Below the pieces are notes generated by a model. The model had not been told where the DNA came from and searched no databases. It saw only the letters and a program-made list of their open reading frames with translations. 64,000 nucleotides of DNA, taken from Clostridium sp. Cult1 (GTDB taxonomy: Bacteria; Bacillota; Clostridia; Tissierellales; Tepidimicrobiaceae). A program made the translations under genes and the position numbers. Location: the NCBI RefSeq assembly GCF_021655095.1, contig NZ_PPXW01000001.1, positions 2,322,761 to 2,386,760 of the forward strand. Reading direction: 5' to 3'. Below are positions 1 through 7,232 of this stretch, piece after piece (position 1 is the stretch's first letter; each line of letters opens with the position of its first letter).

Positions 1-698
1 TAGGCGAACTAGGAGGCTATATAGATGCCAGGGATAAGGTAGTAGTAGAATATAAGGAAAGACTGAATGTTTTGGTGGGAGAACTGGCTTCTAGTATAAA
101 TGCTCTGCATAAAATAGGAGTAGATTTAGAGGGAGAACTAAATGGAGAGAATTTCTTCATAATAGGCGATCCTAAAGATCCAGCAGCAACAATAAAGGTA
201 AATCCAGCCCTAGAAGATTTTAATAAAATTGCAGTAGGAGGATCAGCTGCAAAGGGAGATGGAGATATAGCCAAGGCTATTTTAGATTTAAGGGGAATGA
301 ATTTATTTAGGAATTATGAGGATTATATTTCTAATGATGATAAATATATATATGAAGAATTAAAGGATGAGAACGGCAATGATTTTACTAATATAGAAGA
401 TATTATTAATGAAATAAAAGGCAAAGGTGGAACTACCAATACAGATGGCTTCTACCGAGACCTAATCTTAAGTTTAAGTCTTGAAAGGGAACAAGCTAGG
501 GACATGGTGCTAAACCAAGTTATGCTAATAAATCAAATAGACGAAAGAAGACAAGAAATATCCTCCGTATCCCTAGATGAAGAAATGGCAAATATGCTAA
601 AATATCAACATTCTTATATAGCTAACTCTAGGGTGATTAATGCTATCGATGAGATGATAGAAACAATTGTGAATAGACTAGGAATAGTTGGACGATAA
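1..698 (+). CDS. flgK: Flagellar hook-associated protein 1 (FlgK), C-terminal part, first of two copies
   Basis: The reading frame is open from base 3 at the window edge, so the N-terminal part lies outside. FlgK forms the junction between hook and filament. The visible part begins with GELGGYIDARDKVV and the helix YKERLNVLVGELASSINALH, typical of the middle of FlgK. It then has the FFIIGDP...PAATI segment and ends with the conserved D1/D0 C-terminal helix (SVSLDEEMANMLKYQHSYIANSRVINAIDEM, here broken as SVSLDEEMAN and YQHSY). The last residues, NRLGIVGR, closely match the end of the next gene. The second flgK follows 26 bases later on the same strand. It could have been called from an internal TTG, but the upstream frame encodes FlgK-like sequence, so that start is not used. 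Confidence 0.93.
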   Translation, partial: GELGGYIDARDKVVVEYKERLNVLVGELASSINALHKIGVDLEGELNGENFFIIGDPKDPAATIKVNPALEDFNKIAVGGSAAKGDGDIAKAILDLRGMNLFRNYEDYISNDDKYIYEELKDENGNDFTNIEDIINEIKGKGGTTNTDGFYRDLILSLSLEREQARDMVLNQVMLINQIDERRQEISSVSLDEEMANMLKYQHSYIANSRVINAIDEMIETIVNRLGIVGR

Positions 699-724
699 AA
701 TTATTACGAAGGGACTGAGTAAAT

Positions 725-2170
725 ATGCATTTTGGCTTTAATACTGCTGTACAAGCCCTATTAGCTAGTCAAAGATCTTTATATATAACCAATCATAATA
801 TAAGTAATATGAACACAGAAGGCTATTCAAGACAACAAGGAGCTCAAAGAGCTACTAGCCCTTATAACTTACCAGGGATAGGCTATTTAGGTACAGGAAC
901 TGAAATATACGATATAGCTAGAGTAAGGGACTCCTATGTGGATTTTAAATATTGGAACGAAAACGCCCCAAAAGGGGAATGGTTAATTAAGAGGGATACT
1001 CTATCTGAAATAGAAAAGCTATTTGGAGAGCCTTCTAAAAGCAGTTTTAGACAATATTTAGATGATTTTTATACTGCATTAGATAATATGAGTAAAAACC
1101 CTTCAGATTTTTCCTATAGGGAACCTGTAAGGGAAAATGCTCTAGCTTTTACTAAACATATAAATGAATCAGCAGCAAGATTAGCAGAATTAAAGAAAGA
1201 AACGGAAGTTTCCATAGATACTAAAGTAAGAAAGATAAATAGTATAGCAACCCAAATTGCATCTTTAAATAGACAAATCTACTCTAACGAATTAGATGGT
1301 AGAAAAGCCAATGATCTGAGGGATAGAAGAGATTTACTAGTAGACGAGCTATCCCAAATAGTAAATGTAAAAGTAGACGAATCCAAGGATGGTAAATTTA
1401 GAGTAAATATAAGCGGTGTGTCCTTAGTAGATCATACAGATGCGAATTTTGTAAAAACAGATACAGATGATAAGGATAATATAGTAATAAAATGGAGCAA
1501 TGGCGGTACTGTAAACCTAAGAGCAGGAGAGCTAAAAGGATTATTAGAATTATATAATGGAGATGGGAAAAATAATAGCTATAGGGGAATACCCTATTAT
1601 CAGAGGAAATTAGATGATTTTGCAAAAGGTTTTGCAGAGGCTTTTAATGAGCAGCACGAGAAAGGCTATAAATTAAATTCTACAGAAAATGGTGGGGAAT
1701 TTTTCCATATATCCGATCCAGATAATCCAGCTGCGACTATAACTTTGTCTGACGCTATATTAGATAATTTGGAAAATATTGCAGCAGCAGGTGCTTCTCC
1801 TGGTAATGCAGAGGATAATAGAAATCTGTTGGAATTAATAGCTCTAAGGGATAATGGAGAATTCTTTGATGGAATTATAGGTACAGATGGCAACCCTTTA
1901 CCCAAAGGAACTCCAGACGATTTTCTAAAATCTATAATTTCCAATTTAGCAGTAGACAGTATGCAAGGTCAAAGAATGTATGATACCCAGAATTTAATCC
2001 TTAAAAATATAGAATCAAAGAGAGATTCCATATCAGGGGTATCCTATGACGAAGAAATGGCAGATATGGTAAAATTCCAACATACATATGTAGCTTCAGC
2101 CAGAATGATAACCACCATGGATACTATTATGGATGTGACTATAAATAGATTAGGATTAGTTGGACGTTAG
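725..2170 (+). CDS. flgK: Flagellar hook-associated protein 1 (FlgK), second copy
   Basis: This is a full-length FlgK of 481 residues, the first hook-filament junction protein, exported by the flagellar type III system. The N-terminus (FNTAVQALLASQRSLYITNHNISN, with NHNISNMNTEGYSRQ at about residues 24-38) is the flagellar rod/hook family signature. The C-terminus carries SGVSYDEEMADMVKFQHTY and INRLGLVGR. It has the same plan as the preceding partial gene, but the central regions differ clearly, so the two are old paralogues and not a recent duplication. It sits between that copy and flgL, probably in one operon. No terminator is visible between the three genes. The start is the ATG behind a GAAGGGACTGAG ribosome binding site. 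Confidence 0.95.
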   Translation: MHFGFNTAVQALLASQRSLYITNHNISNMNTEGYSRQQGAQRATSPYNLPGIGYLGTGTEIYDIARVRDSYVDFKYWNENAPKGEWLIKRDTLSEIEKLFGEPSKSSFRQYLDDFYTALDNMSKNPSDFSYREPVRENALAFTKHINESAARLAELKKETEVSIDTKVRKINSIATQIASLNRQIYSNELDGRKANDLRDRRDLLVDELSQIVNVKVDESKDGKFRVNISGVSLVDHTDANFVKTDTDDKDNIVIKWSNGGTVNLRAGELKGLLELYNGDGKNNSYRGIPYYQRKLDDFAKGFAEAFNEQHEKGYKLNSTENGGEFFHISDPDNPAATITLSDAILDNLENIAAAGASPGNAEDNRNLLELIALRDNGEFFDGIIGTDGNPLPKGTPDDFLKSIISNLAVDSMQGQRMYDTQNLILKNIESKRDSISGVSYDEEMADMVKFQHTYVASARMITTMDTIMDVTINRLGLVGR

Positions 2171-2221
2171 CATTTCAACTATTAAAGGACTTTTACCAGT
2201 ATTAATTAGGATGGTGATAAA

Positions 2222-3157
2222 ATGCGAGTTACAAACAACATGCTAGTAAATAATATGGTGTACAATTTAAATCAAAACCTAAGGACTTTAGAAAAACTTC
2301 AATATCAACAATCAACAGGTAAGAAATTTAGAGTTCCCTCAGACGATCCAATAGGAGCAAGTAAATCCTTAAAATTTAATACGGATATATCTAAACTAGA
2401 ACAATATAAGAGAAATGCCAAGGATGCTATGTCCTGGATGACGGATACAGAAGCGGCTTTAGGAGAAATAGGAGAAGTACTAAAAAGAGCCAGTGAATTA
2501 ACAATAGATGCTGCTAATGGTACCAAAGAAGGAGAAGATTTAAAGAAAATAAAAGAAGAAATAGACCAACTAAAAGAACATTTAGTCCAAATCGCCAATA
2601 CTACCTATGCAGGAAGACATATATTTAGTGGATACAAGACGGATATGCCATTGTTGAAGGTAACTGATGATGGTGATATTCAATATAATATTGATCTTGA
2701 ATCAACCGAAGTTTTTGAATATAATGTGGGGGTTTCAGAAACAGTAAAGGTAAATACTCTTGGAGGTAAGGTATTTGGTAATCCAAGTGAAGATTACACT
2801 GGAGAAGTTAACCAAGGTGATAAACCCTATTTAATCAAAGTATTCGAAGATTTATCCGAAGCATTAGAAAACAATGATCCTGATGCCATCCAAGAAGCCA
2901 TAGGTAATATAGAAAAAAGCCATGAACAAGTCCTAGCAGTCCGAGCAGAAGTAGGGGCTAAGATGAATAGACTTGAATTAACTGAAAAGAAACTGGCAGT
3001 CCAAGTTGACAGTGTAAAGGAACTCCTATCCTATAACGAAGATGTGGACATGGCAGAAGTATTCATGCATATAAATACTGCCCAGAATGTATATGTATCT
3101 AGCCTAATGACTGGAGCAAAAATAATACAACCCACTTTAGTAGAATTTCTTAGATAA
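2222..3157 (+). CDS. flgL: Flagellar hook-associated protein 3 (FlgL)
   Basis: This 311-residue FlgL is the second hook-filament junction protein. The N-terminus (MRVTNNMLVNNMVYNLNQNL, then QQSTGKKFRVPSDDP at about 30-44) is diagnostic of FlgL and of the flagellin N-terminal D0/D1 helices. The C-terminal helix (YNEDVDMAEVFMHINTAQNVY) is the matching flagellin-type C-terminal domain. It follows the second flgK by about 50 bases, with ribosome binding site AGGATGGTG. The flgK-flgL-fliW-csrA order is the usual Firmicute arrangement. Confidence 0.95.
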   Translation: MRVTNNMLVNNMVYNLNQNLRTLEKLQYQQSTGKKFRVPSDDPIGASKSLKFNTDISKLEQYKRNAKDAMSWMTDTEAALGEIGEVLKRASELTIDAANGTKEGEDLKKIKEEIDQLKEHLVQIANTTYAGRHIFSGYKTDMPLLKVTDDGDIQYNIDLESTEVFEYNVGVSETVKVNTLGGKVFGNPSEDYTGEVNQGDKPYLIKVFEDLSEALENNDPDAIQEAIGNIEKSHEQVLAVRAEVGAKMNRLELTEKKLAVQVDSVKELLSYNEDVDMAEVFMHINTAQNVYVSSLMTGAKIIQPTLVEFLR

Positions 3158-3196
3158 TTTATAATGAGCAATTGATAATGGGTAAAGTAAACTTTA

Positions 3197-3215
3197 GGGC
3201 GATCTTTGGTCGCCC
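3197..3215 (+). terminator. Hairpin between flgL and fliW
   Basis: The sequence GGGCGA-TCTTTGG-TCGCCC forms a 6-bp GC-rich stem inside the 90-base gap. It is followed by AAAACTTATTTAT, not a clean T-run, so it is more likely a weak terminator or attenuator that lowers read-through into fliW-csrA. Confidence 0.45.
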
Positions 3216-3247
3216 AAAACTTATTTATAGAAAGAGGGGAAGATTGA

Positions 3248-3697
3248 ATGATACTAGATACCAAGAACTTTGGAGAAATAGAAATAGATGAAGATAAGAT
3301 AATCCATTTCCCAGAAGGAATACTGGGATTTGAAGAAGAGAAACAATTTATAATCATAAATAATGAAGACGAAGAAAATCCATTTCACTGGCTTCAATCT
3401 ATATCTAATCCTGATCTGGCCTTTGTAATAATAAATCCTTTCTTTGCATACCCTAACTACGATATAATAATCCCTGAAACAGCTCAGGAAAAATTAAAAA
3501 TTGAAGATGAGAAAGATGTGATAGTATATTCCATCGTAGTGGTTCCGGAGGATATGGAAAAAATGACAGCTAACCTTTTAGGACCAATAATAATTAATGC
3601 AAATAAAAAAATAGGGAAACAGGTAATCCTTGATGATGATAGATATACTACAAGACATTATATATTCAAGCAAAGTTTAGAAGATAGGGGTGTATAA
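3248..3697 (+). CDS. fliW: Flagellar assembly factor FliW (CsrA antagonist)
   Basis: FliW is a small cytosolic protein that binds free flagellin or CsrA. In B. subtilis, when flagellin is exported, FliW is released and sequesters CsrA, which frees flagellin mRNA for translation. The 149-residue length is normal. The family features are visible: IHFPEGILGFEEEKQF near residues 19-34, then NPFFAYPNYDIIIP and a C-terminal GPIIINANKKIGKQ stretch. The csrA start lies 2 bases after the fliW stop codon, which implies translational coupling of antagonist and target. The ribosome binding site is AGAGGGGAAG. Confidence 0.95.
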   Translation: MILDTKNFGEIEIDEDKIIHFPEGILGFEEEKQFIIINNEDEENPFHWLQSISNPDLAFVIINPFFAYPNYDIIIPETAQEKLKIEDEKDVIVYSIVVVPEDMEKMTANLLGPIIINANKKIGKQVILDDDRYTTRHYIFKQSLEDRGV

Positions 3698-3699
3698 CT

Positions 3700-3930
3700 A
3701 TGCTAATACTTTCAAGAAAAAAAGATGAATCCATAATTATAGATGGAAATATTGAAGTAAAAATTCTAGCCATTGAAGATGGGAAAGTGCAAATAGGTAT
3801 CGATGCCCCTAAAAACATTGACATTTTTCGGAAAGAATTGTATAAATGTATACAAGAAGAGAATATTGAGGCGGCAAATGTGAAATTAGATATAAATAAA
3901 ATAAATCAGTTTTTAAAGAAGAAAAAGTAG
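3700..3930 (+). CDS. csrA: Carbon storage regulator CsrA (first copy, FliW-responsive type)
   Basis: CsrA is a homodimeric RNA-binding protein that recognises GGA in hairpin loops and blocks ribosome access. This 76-residue protein has MLILSRKKDESIII at the N-terminus, the GIDAPKNIDIFRKELY core and Arg44, the main RNA-contacting residue of the family. The tail beyond residue 50 is long for CsrA but normal for flagellated Firmicutes. It includes Asn55, a residue reported to matter for FliW antagonism in B. subtilis. Together with the adjacent fliW and the GGA hairpins before both flagellin genes, this supports the FliW-CsrA-flagellin switch. A second, shorter csrA lies between the flagellin genes. 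Confidence 0.95.
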   Translation: MLILSRKKDESIIIDGNIEVKILAIEDGKVQIGIDAPKNIDIFRKELYKCIQEENIEAANVKLDINKINQFLKKKK

Positions 3931-3946
3931 GATAGGAGGAATAGAT

Positions 3947-5524
3947 TTGGCAGGAGACGGATGCAGCAACTCAGAATATAAAGGACAAGGAAAAGATTGT
4001 TGGAAAATACTTATAGTTGATGATGATAATTTTGTTCATGTAATGGTAAAAGAGATTTTAAAAGATTTTAAATTTGAGAATAAATCTTTAACTATATTAA
4101 ATGCCTATTCTAGCTCAGAAGCATTAAAGATTCTTTCGAATAATAAAGATATTGCATTAGTAATACTAGATGTATATATTGGAGAAAAGACTATAGGCCT
4201 TAAACTAACAAAATACATAAGAGAAGCAATCGAAAATTCAGCAGTAAGAATAGTACTTATGACTAGCTCAGAAAATAATAGATTGCAAAAAGATGCTGTA
4301 TTAAATTACGATATCAATGGTTATGAAGAAAAAACCGACCTATTATCCAAAAAGTTGTACACCATAGTAATTTCTTCCCTTCGATCCTATAGGGACATAA
4401 TCCATATCAATAATAATAAAAAAGCCATGGAGCAAATAGCTGCTTCTTCTAGCAAACTATTTGAAAAGGATTCTATAAATAATTTCATAACCTCAACTTT
4501 TTGCTATTTAAGTACCATAGTTAATTCTTGTATAGAAGATGGAGAATGTCTAGTAGACGGCGTGGCAGCTATCAGATCTTTTGGTGTAAAAGAATTTACA
4601 ATAATATCAGGCTTTGGTAAATACCAGAACTATATAGGAAGAACTTTATGGGAAACCCTGCCTAAAAAAGATTATACTATGATTAAAAAAACCTATAGTA
4701 TGAAAGAACATTTAATAACTAAGGATAGTTATATTTCATATTATGATAGCTCTAATGGCATAGAAGGAATAATATTTATGGAGACAAAAGGGAATATGGC
4801 CTATATAGATTTAGAAGTCCTAGATATATTTCATAAAAATATAGTTGCTGCCTTTGAAAGTCTATGCGTAAATAAGGAAATAGAAGAAACCCAAAGAGAA
4901 ATATTATATATCCTAGGAGAGTTAACAGAAGCCCGTTCAGAAGAAACAGGCAATCATGTAAAAAGAGTCTCCAAATATAGCCGAATACTAGCAGAAAAAT
5001 ATGGCCTATCCAAAAGGGAAATCATGCTTATAACCATGGCAGCTCCTATCCATGATGTAGGAAAGGTGGGTATCCCTGATAGCATATTACTGAAACCGGG
5101 AAAATTAACCCCTGAAGAATTTGAAATAGTTAAAACCCATACTACCATAGGCTACAATCTACTCAAAAGTTCCAATAGGGAAGTACTAAAATCTGCAGCC
5201 ATCATAGCCCACGAACACCATGAACGATACGACGGTAAAGGCTATCCAAGAGGTCTTAAAGAAGATGAAATCCATATATTTGGCCGCATAGTAGGAGTAG
5301 CCGACGTGTTCGACGCCCTAGGTTCCCCAAGAGTATACAAAAAAGCTTGGGTAATGAACGATATCCTAAAATATTTTAAAGAAGAAAAAGGTAAACACTT
5401 TGATCCAGACTTGGTAGATATTCTATTCGACAATTTAGACGAATTTATTCAAATAAAAGAAAAATTTTCTGATAAAAATGCTAAAGTTATTGGACAAACA
5501 TCCGATAATAATATTGAGAAGTAA
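3947..5524 (+). CDS. Response regulator with HD-GYP c-di-GMP phosphodiesterase domain
   Basis: The protein has 525 residues. Residues 19-145 form a receiver domain (KILIVDDD, phospho-acceptor Asp75 in LVILDVYIG). Residues of about 150-315 resemble the DUF3369 linker seen in this class. The C-terminal HD-GYP domain has H369-D370 in IHDVGKVGIPD, HHERYDGKGYP with the GYP at 432-434, and a downstream GVADVFDAL. HD-GYP proteins of this kind hydrolyse cyclic di-GMP to pGpG or GMP. The start is a TTG behind AGGAGGAATAGATT, 16 bases after csrA, so it is probably in the fliW-csrA operon and links c-di-GMP level to flagellin output. No partner histidine kinase is in the window. The flagellin promoter lies inside the 3' end of this gene. 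Confidence 0.88.
   Translation: MAGDGCSNSEYKGQGKDCWKILIVDDDNFVHVMVKEILKDFKFENKSLTILNAYSSSEALKILSNNKDIALVILDVYIGEKTIGLKLTKYIREAIENSAVRIVLMTSSENNRLQKDAVLNYDINGYEEKTDLLSKKLYTIVISSLRSYRDIIHINNNKKAMEQIAASSSKLFEKDSINNFITSTFCYLSTIVNSCIEDGECLVDGVAAIRSFGVKEFTIISGFGKYQNYIGRTLWETLPKKDYTMIKKTYSMKEHLITKDSYISYYDSSNGIEGIIFMETKGNMAYIDLEVLDIFHKNIVAAFESLCVNKEIEETQREILYILGELTEARSEETGNHVKRVSKYSRILAEKYGLSKREIMLITMAAPIHDVGKVGIPDSILLKPGKLTPEEFEIVKTHTTIGYNLLKSSNREVLKSAAIIAHEHHERYDGKGYPRGLKEDEIHIFGRIVGVADVFDALGSPRVYKKAWVMNDILKYFKEEKGKHFDPDLVDILFDNLDEFIQIKEKFSDKNAKVIGQTSDNNIEK
5482..5508 (+). promoter_or_regulatory. Sigma-D (FliA-type) promoter of flagellin 1
   Basis: TAAA, 15 bases, then TCCGATAA matches the sigma-D consensus TAAA-N15-GCCGATAA at all but one position of the -10 element. 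It lies within the last codons of the HD-GYP gene. Transcription would begin near base 5515, exactly where a series of leader hairpins starts. Confidence 0.75.
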
Positions 5525-5641
5525 AACTTCTCAAATTTGTGAATTAAAAATAAAACCACGTGGTATTAATTCACAATTCCGTCAACAAAGTTGACAGCTG
5601 GCATGGATGCCAAATACAAAAAATTCAAGGAGGAATTTATA
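5514..5641 (+). promoter_or_regulatory. Structured flagellin 1 leader with two CsrA-type GGA hairpins
   Basis: Five inverted repeats fill the leader: TTGAGAAG/CTTCTCAA (5514-5534), TTGTGAATTA/TAATTCACAA (5537-5576), GTCAAC/GTTGAC (5581-5595), TGGCATGGATGCCA with GGA in the loop (5599-5612), and AAATTC-AAGGAG-GAATTT (5621-5638), in which the ribosome binding site is the loop. The last two have the layout of the two CsrA sites in the B. subtilis hag leader, an upstream anchor hairpin and one over the Shine-Dalgarno. CsrA bound there would block translation. The pairing is read by eye and not energy-calculated. Confidence 0.75.
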
Positions 5642-6577
5642 ATGAGAATCAACAACAACATTATGGCTATGAACGCCAACAGACAATTAGGAATCAATAA
5701 CTCAGGAACTGCTAAATCCTTAGAAAAATTATCATCAGGATTTAGAATCAACAGAGCAGGAGACGACGCAGCAGGACTATCCATTTCAGAAAAGATGAGA
5801 GGGCAGATTAGGGGACTTAATATGGCTTCTAAAAACTCACAAGATGGTATCTCATTAATTCAAACTGCAGAAGGAGCATTAGATGAAACTCATGCAATCC
5901 TTCAAAGAATGAGAGAACTTGTTGTACAGGCTGGTAATGGCACAAATGAAGATGAAGACCTTAGTGCAATTCAAGATGAAATAAAAGCATTAATTGAAGA
6001 AATTAATGGAATTTCAGATCGTACACAGTTTAATGGGAAAACATTGCTAGATGGCAATTATTCTGCGCTTAGTGGATTTAATAGTAGTGGAAAAATGATT
6101 ACAGACAGTGACAATGTTGAATCTATTTATCTACAAATTGGTGCAAATAAAGATCAAAAATTAGAGTTAAATATTGGTAATATGAGTGCTAAAACATTAG
6201 GTACACTAAGTGGAAGTGGTCTTAAGCTGGCAATTAGTAGCATTGATGTAACTAGTGAAGATTTCCGCGCAACTAGTGGGGAAGCACTTAAAGCTATGCA
6301 TTTTGATAATCAATTGGGAGCAATAGATGATGCTATTAAACAAGTATCTAAACAAAGATCAGAACTAGGGGCTACTCAAAACCGTCTAGAACACACAATC
6401 AAGAACCTAGACAATGCTGCTGAAAACCTACAAGCTGCAGAATCCAGAATTAGAGACGTAGACATGGCAAAAGAAATGATGGAGTTTACAAAACAAACAA
6501 TATTACAACAAGCATCAACTGCTATGTTGGCTCAAGCTAATCAGACTCCTCAGACAGTATTACAATTATTAAGGTAA
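5642..6577 (+). CDS. hag: Flagellin 1
   Basis: This 311-residue flagellin is the filament subunit. The N-terminus (MRINNNIMAMNANRQLGINN, then LSSGFRINRAGDDAAGLSISEKMR) and the C-terminus (LGATQNRLEHTIKNL, ESRIRDVDMAKEMMEF, VLQLLR) are the conserved D0/D1 helices. The middle (about 140-220) is short and Ser/Thr-rich, suiting O-glycosylation by the Maf/legionaminate system encoded downstream. The start is ATG at 5642 behind AAGGAGGAATTTATA. A longer in-frame TTG start 51 bases upstream is rejected, because it lies in the leader hairpins and flagellins begin with MRINNN. Expression is probably sigma-D driven and CsrA controlled. Confidence 0.96.
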   Translation: MRINNNIMAMNANRQLGINNSGTAKSLEKLSSGFRINRAGDDAAGLSISEKMRGQIRGLNMASKNSQDGISLIQTAEGALDETHAILQRMRELVVQAGNGTNEDEDLSAIQDEIKALIEEINGISDRTQFNGKTLLDGNYSALSGFNSSGKMITDSDNVESIYLQIGANKDQKLELNIGNMSAKTLGTLSGSGLKLAISSIDVTSEDFRATSGEALKAMHFDNQLGAIDDAIKQVSKQRSELGATQNRLEHTIKNLDNAAENLQAAESRIRDVDMAKEMMEFTKQTILQQASTAMLAQANQTPQTVLQLLR

Positions 6578-6598
6578 TTTATATTTAAAATATAAATT

Positions 6599-6727
6599 TA
6601 TCAGGGACGATATAAAACAATTCATGGATGAATTGTAGATGAAAATTTAATATCATTCGACTCAGGGACGAGTTAGTACAATCTATATTTGCAGGATGCA
6701 AATAGGATGTATTGATTCGTCCTTTTT
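6599..6727 (+). ncRNA. RNA element A: candidate CsrA-titrating 3' RNA with built-in terminator
   Basis: Directly after flagellin 1 there are several GGA motifs in hairpin loops: TATC-AGGGAC-GATA (6599-6612), CAATTCATGGATGAATTG (6618-6635), ACTC-AGGGAC-GAGT (6660-6673) and TATTTGC-AGGAT-GCAAATA (6686-6704), plus ATAGGATG at 6703. The last hairpin caps a 14-bp stem (6666-6679 with 6709-6722, some G-U pairs) followed by TTTTT, an intrinsic terminator. The third hairpin and the terminator stem share bases and are alternative folds. Multiple GGA loops ending in a terminator is the plan of CsrB/RsmZ-type sponges. It may be a processed flagellin 3' UTR or a separate transcript. No promoter of its own was identified. 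Confidence 0.6.
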
Positions 6728-6896
6728 CGTTTGGGAATTATTATTTTAACATTAATAAAGGAAAATAGTCACAGATAGATATATCTTCAGGACCTATTAA
6801 TAATGTCATATATATAGCACTATAGAACTAAAAAATAGAAATTATGTAAAACAATGGATATAGTATTGTATATATGATATTATTTAAACAAGGAGA

Positions 6897-6926
6897 ATTA
6901 GACAACATTAGACAAGGTTAGACAAC
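6897..6926 (+). repeat. Three tandem 10-bp repeats upstream of the second csrA
   Basis: ATTAGACAAC, ATTAGACAAG and GTTAGACAAC follow one another without gaps, one helical turn apart, 24 bases before the start of csrA-2. A related TATAGACAAC occurs at 7231-7240, before flagellin 2. The layout suggests a protein-binding site or a leader RNA motif. No known regulator is recognised. Confidence 0.6.
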
Positions 6927-6950
6927 ATACAATATATGAGGAGGGTGACT

Positions 6951-7124
6951 ATGTTGGTAATAGGCAGGAGGCCAGGAGAATATATAGTTATAGATGATAA
7001 TATCATAGTAAAAGTGGTAAAAAGTGATGAAGGAGATATTAGACTAGCAATTGATGCACCAAGAAATATAAAGATAGTTCGTGGTGAATTATACGAAGAA
7101 GAGAAGCTTAAAAAGGCATTATAA
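6951..7124 (+). CDS. csrA: CsrA paralogue, short form
   Basis: This is a 57-residue CsrA-family protein: MLVIGRRPGEYIVIDDNIIV, then AIDAPRNIKIVRGELYEEE. The RNA-contacting Arg44 is kept, and Ile replaces the usual Leu at position 4. It ends at residue 57 with a lysine-rich tail, so the extension seen in CsrA-1 is absent and position 55 is Lys in place of Asn. It may still bind GGA RNA yet escape FliW; that is inference. The start is ATG behind GAGGAGGGTGACT. An ATG 15 bases upstream is in frame but lies at the start of this ribosome binding site. It sits between the two flagellin genes, flanked by RNA elements A and B. Confidence 0.88.
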   Translation: MLVIGRRPGEYIVIDDNIIVKVVKSDEGDIRLAIDAPRNIKIVRGELYEEEKLKKAL

Positions 7125-7150
7125 TAATTGTAAAATATAATAATTAATTT

Positions 7151-7224
7151 CAGGGATGAGTTAATTTATTAGTAAATTCAGCAGGATGCTGAAAATGGAC
7201 TAATATATTAACTCATTTTTATTT
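7151..7224 (+). ncRNA. RNA element B: second candidate CsrA-titrating terminator hairpin
   Basis: It begins 26 bases after csrA-2 and has the same plan as element A: CAGGGATGAGTTA at its 5' side (element A has CAGGGACGAGTTA), a 16-bp stem with one mismatch (7158-7173 with 7199-7214), an inner hairpin TTCAGC-AGGAT-GCTGAA (7177-7193) with GGA in the loop, and ATTTTTATTT after the stem. It terminates csrA-2 transcription and would present CsrA-2 with a high-affinity type GGA loop at the end of its own mRNA. The shared sequence and architecture suggest duplication of one element. Confidence 0.6.
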
Positions 7225-7230
7225 CGATAT
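7204..7230 (+). promoter_or_regulatory. Possible sigma-D promoter of flagellin 2
   Basis: TATA, 15 bases, then TTCGATAT is an imperfect fit to the sigma-D consensus, at the right place and spacing. It overlaps the terminator of element B. The match is clearly weaker than for flagellin 1. Confidence 0.35.
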
Positions 7231-7232
7231 TA

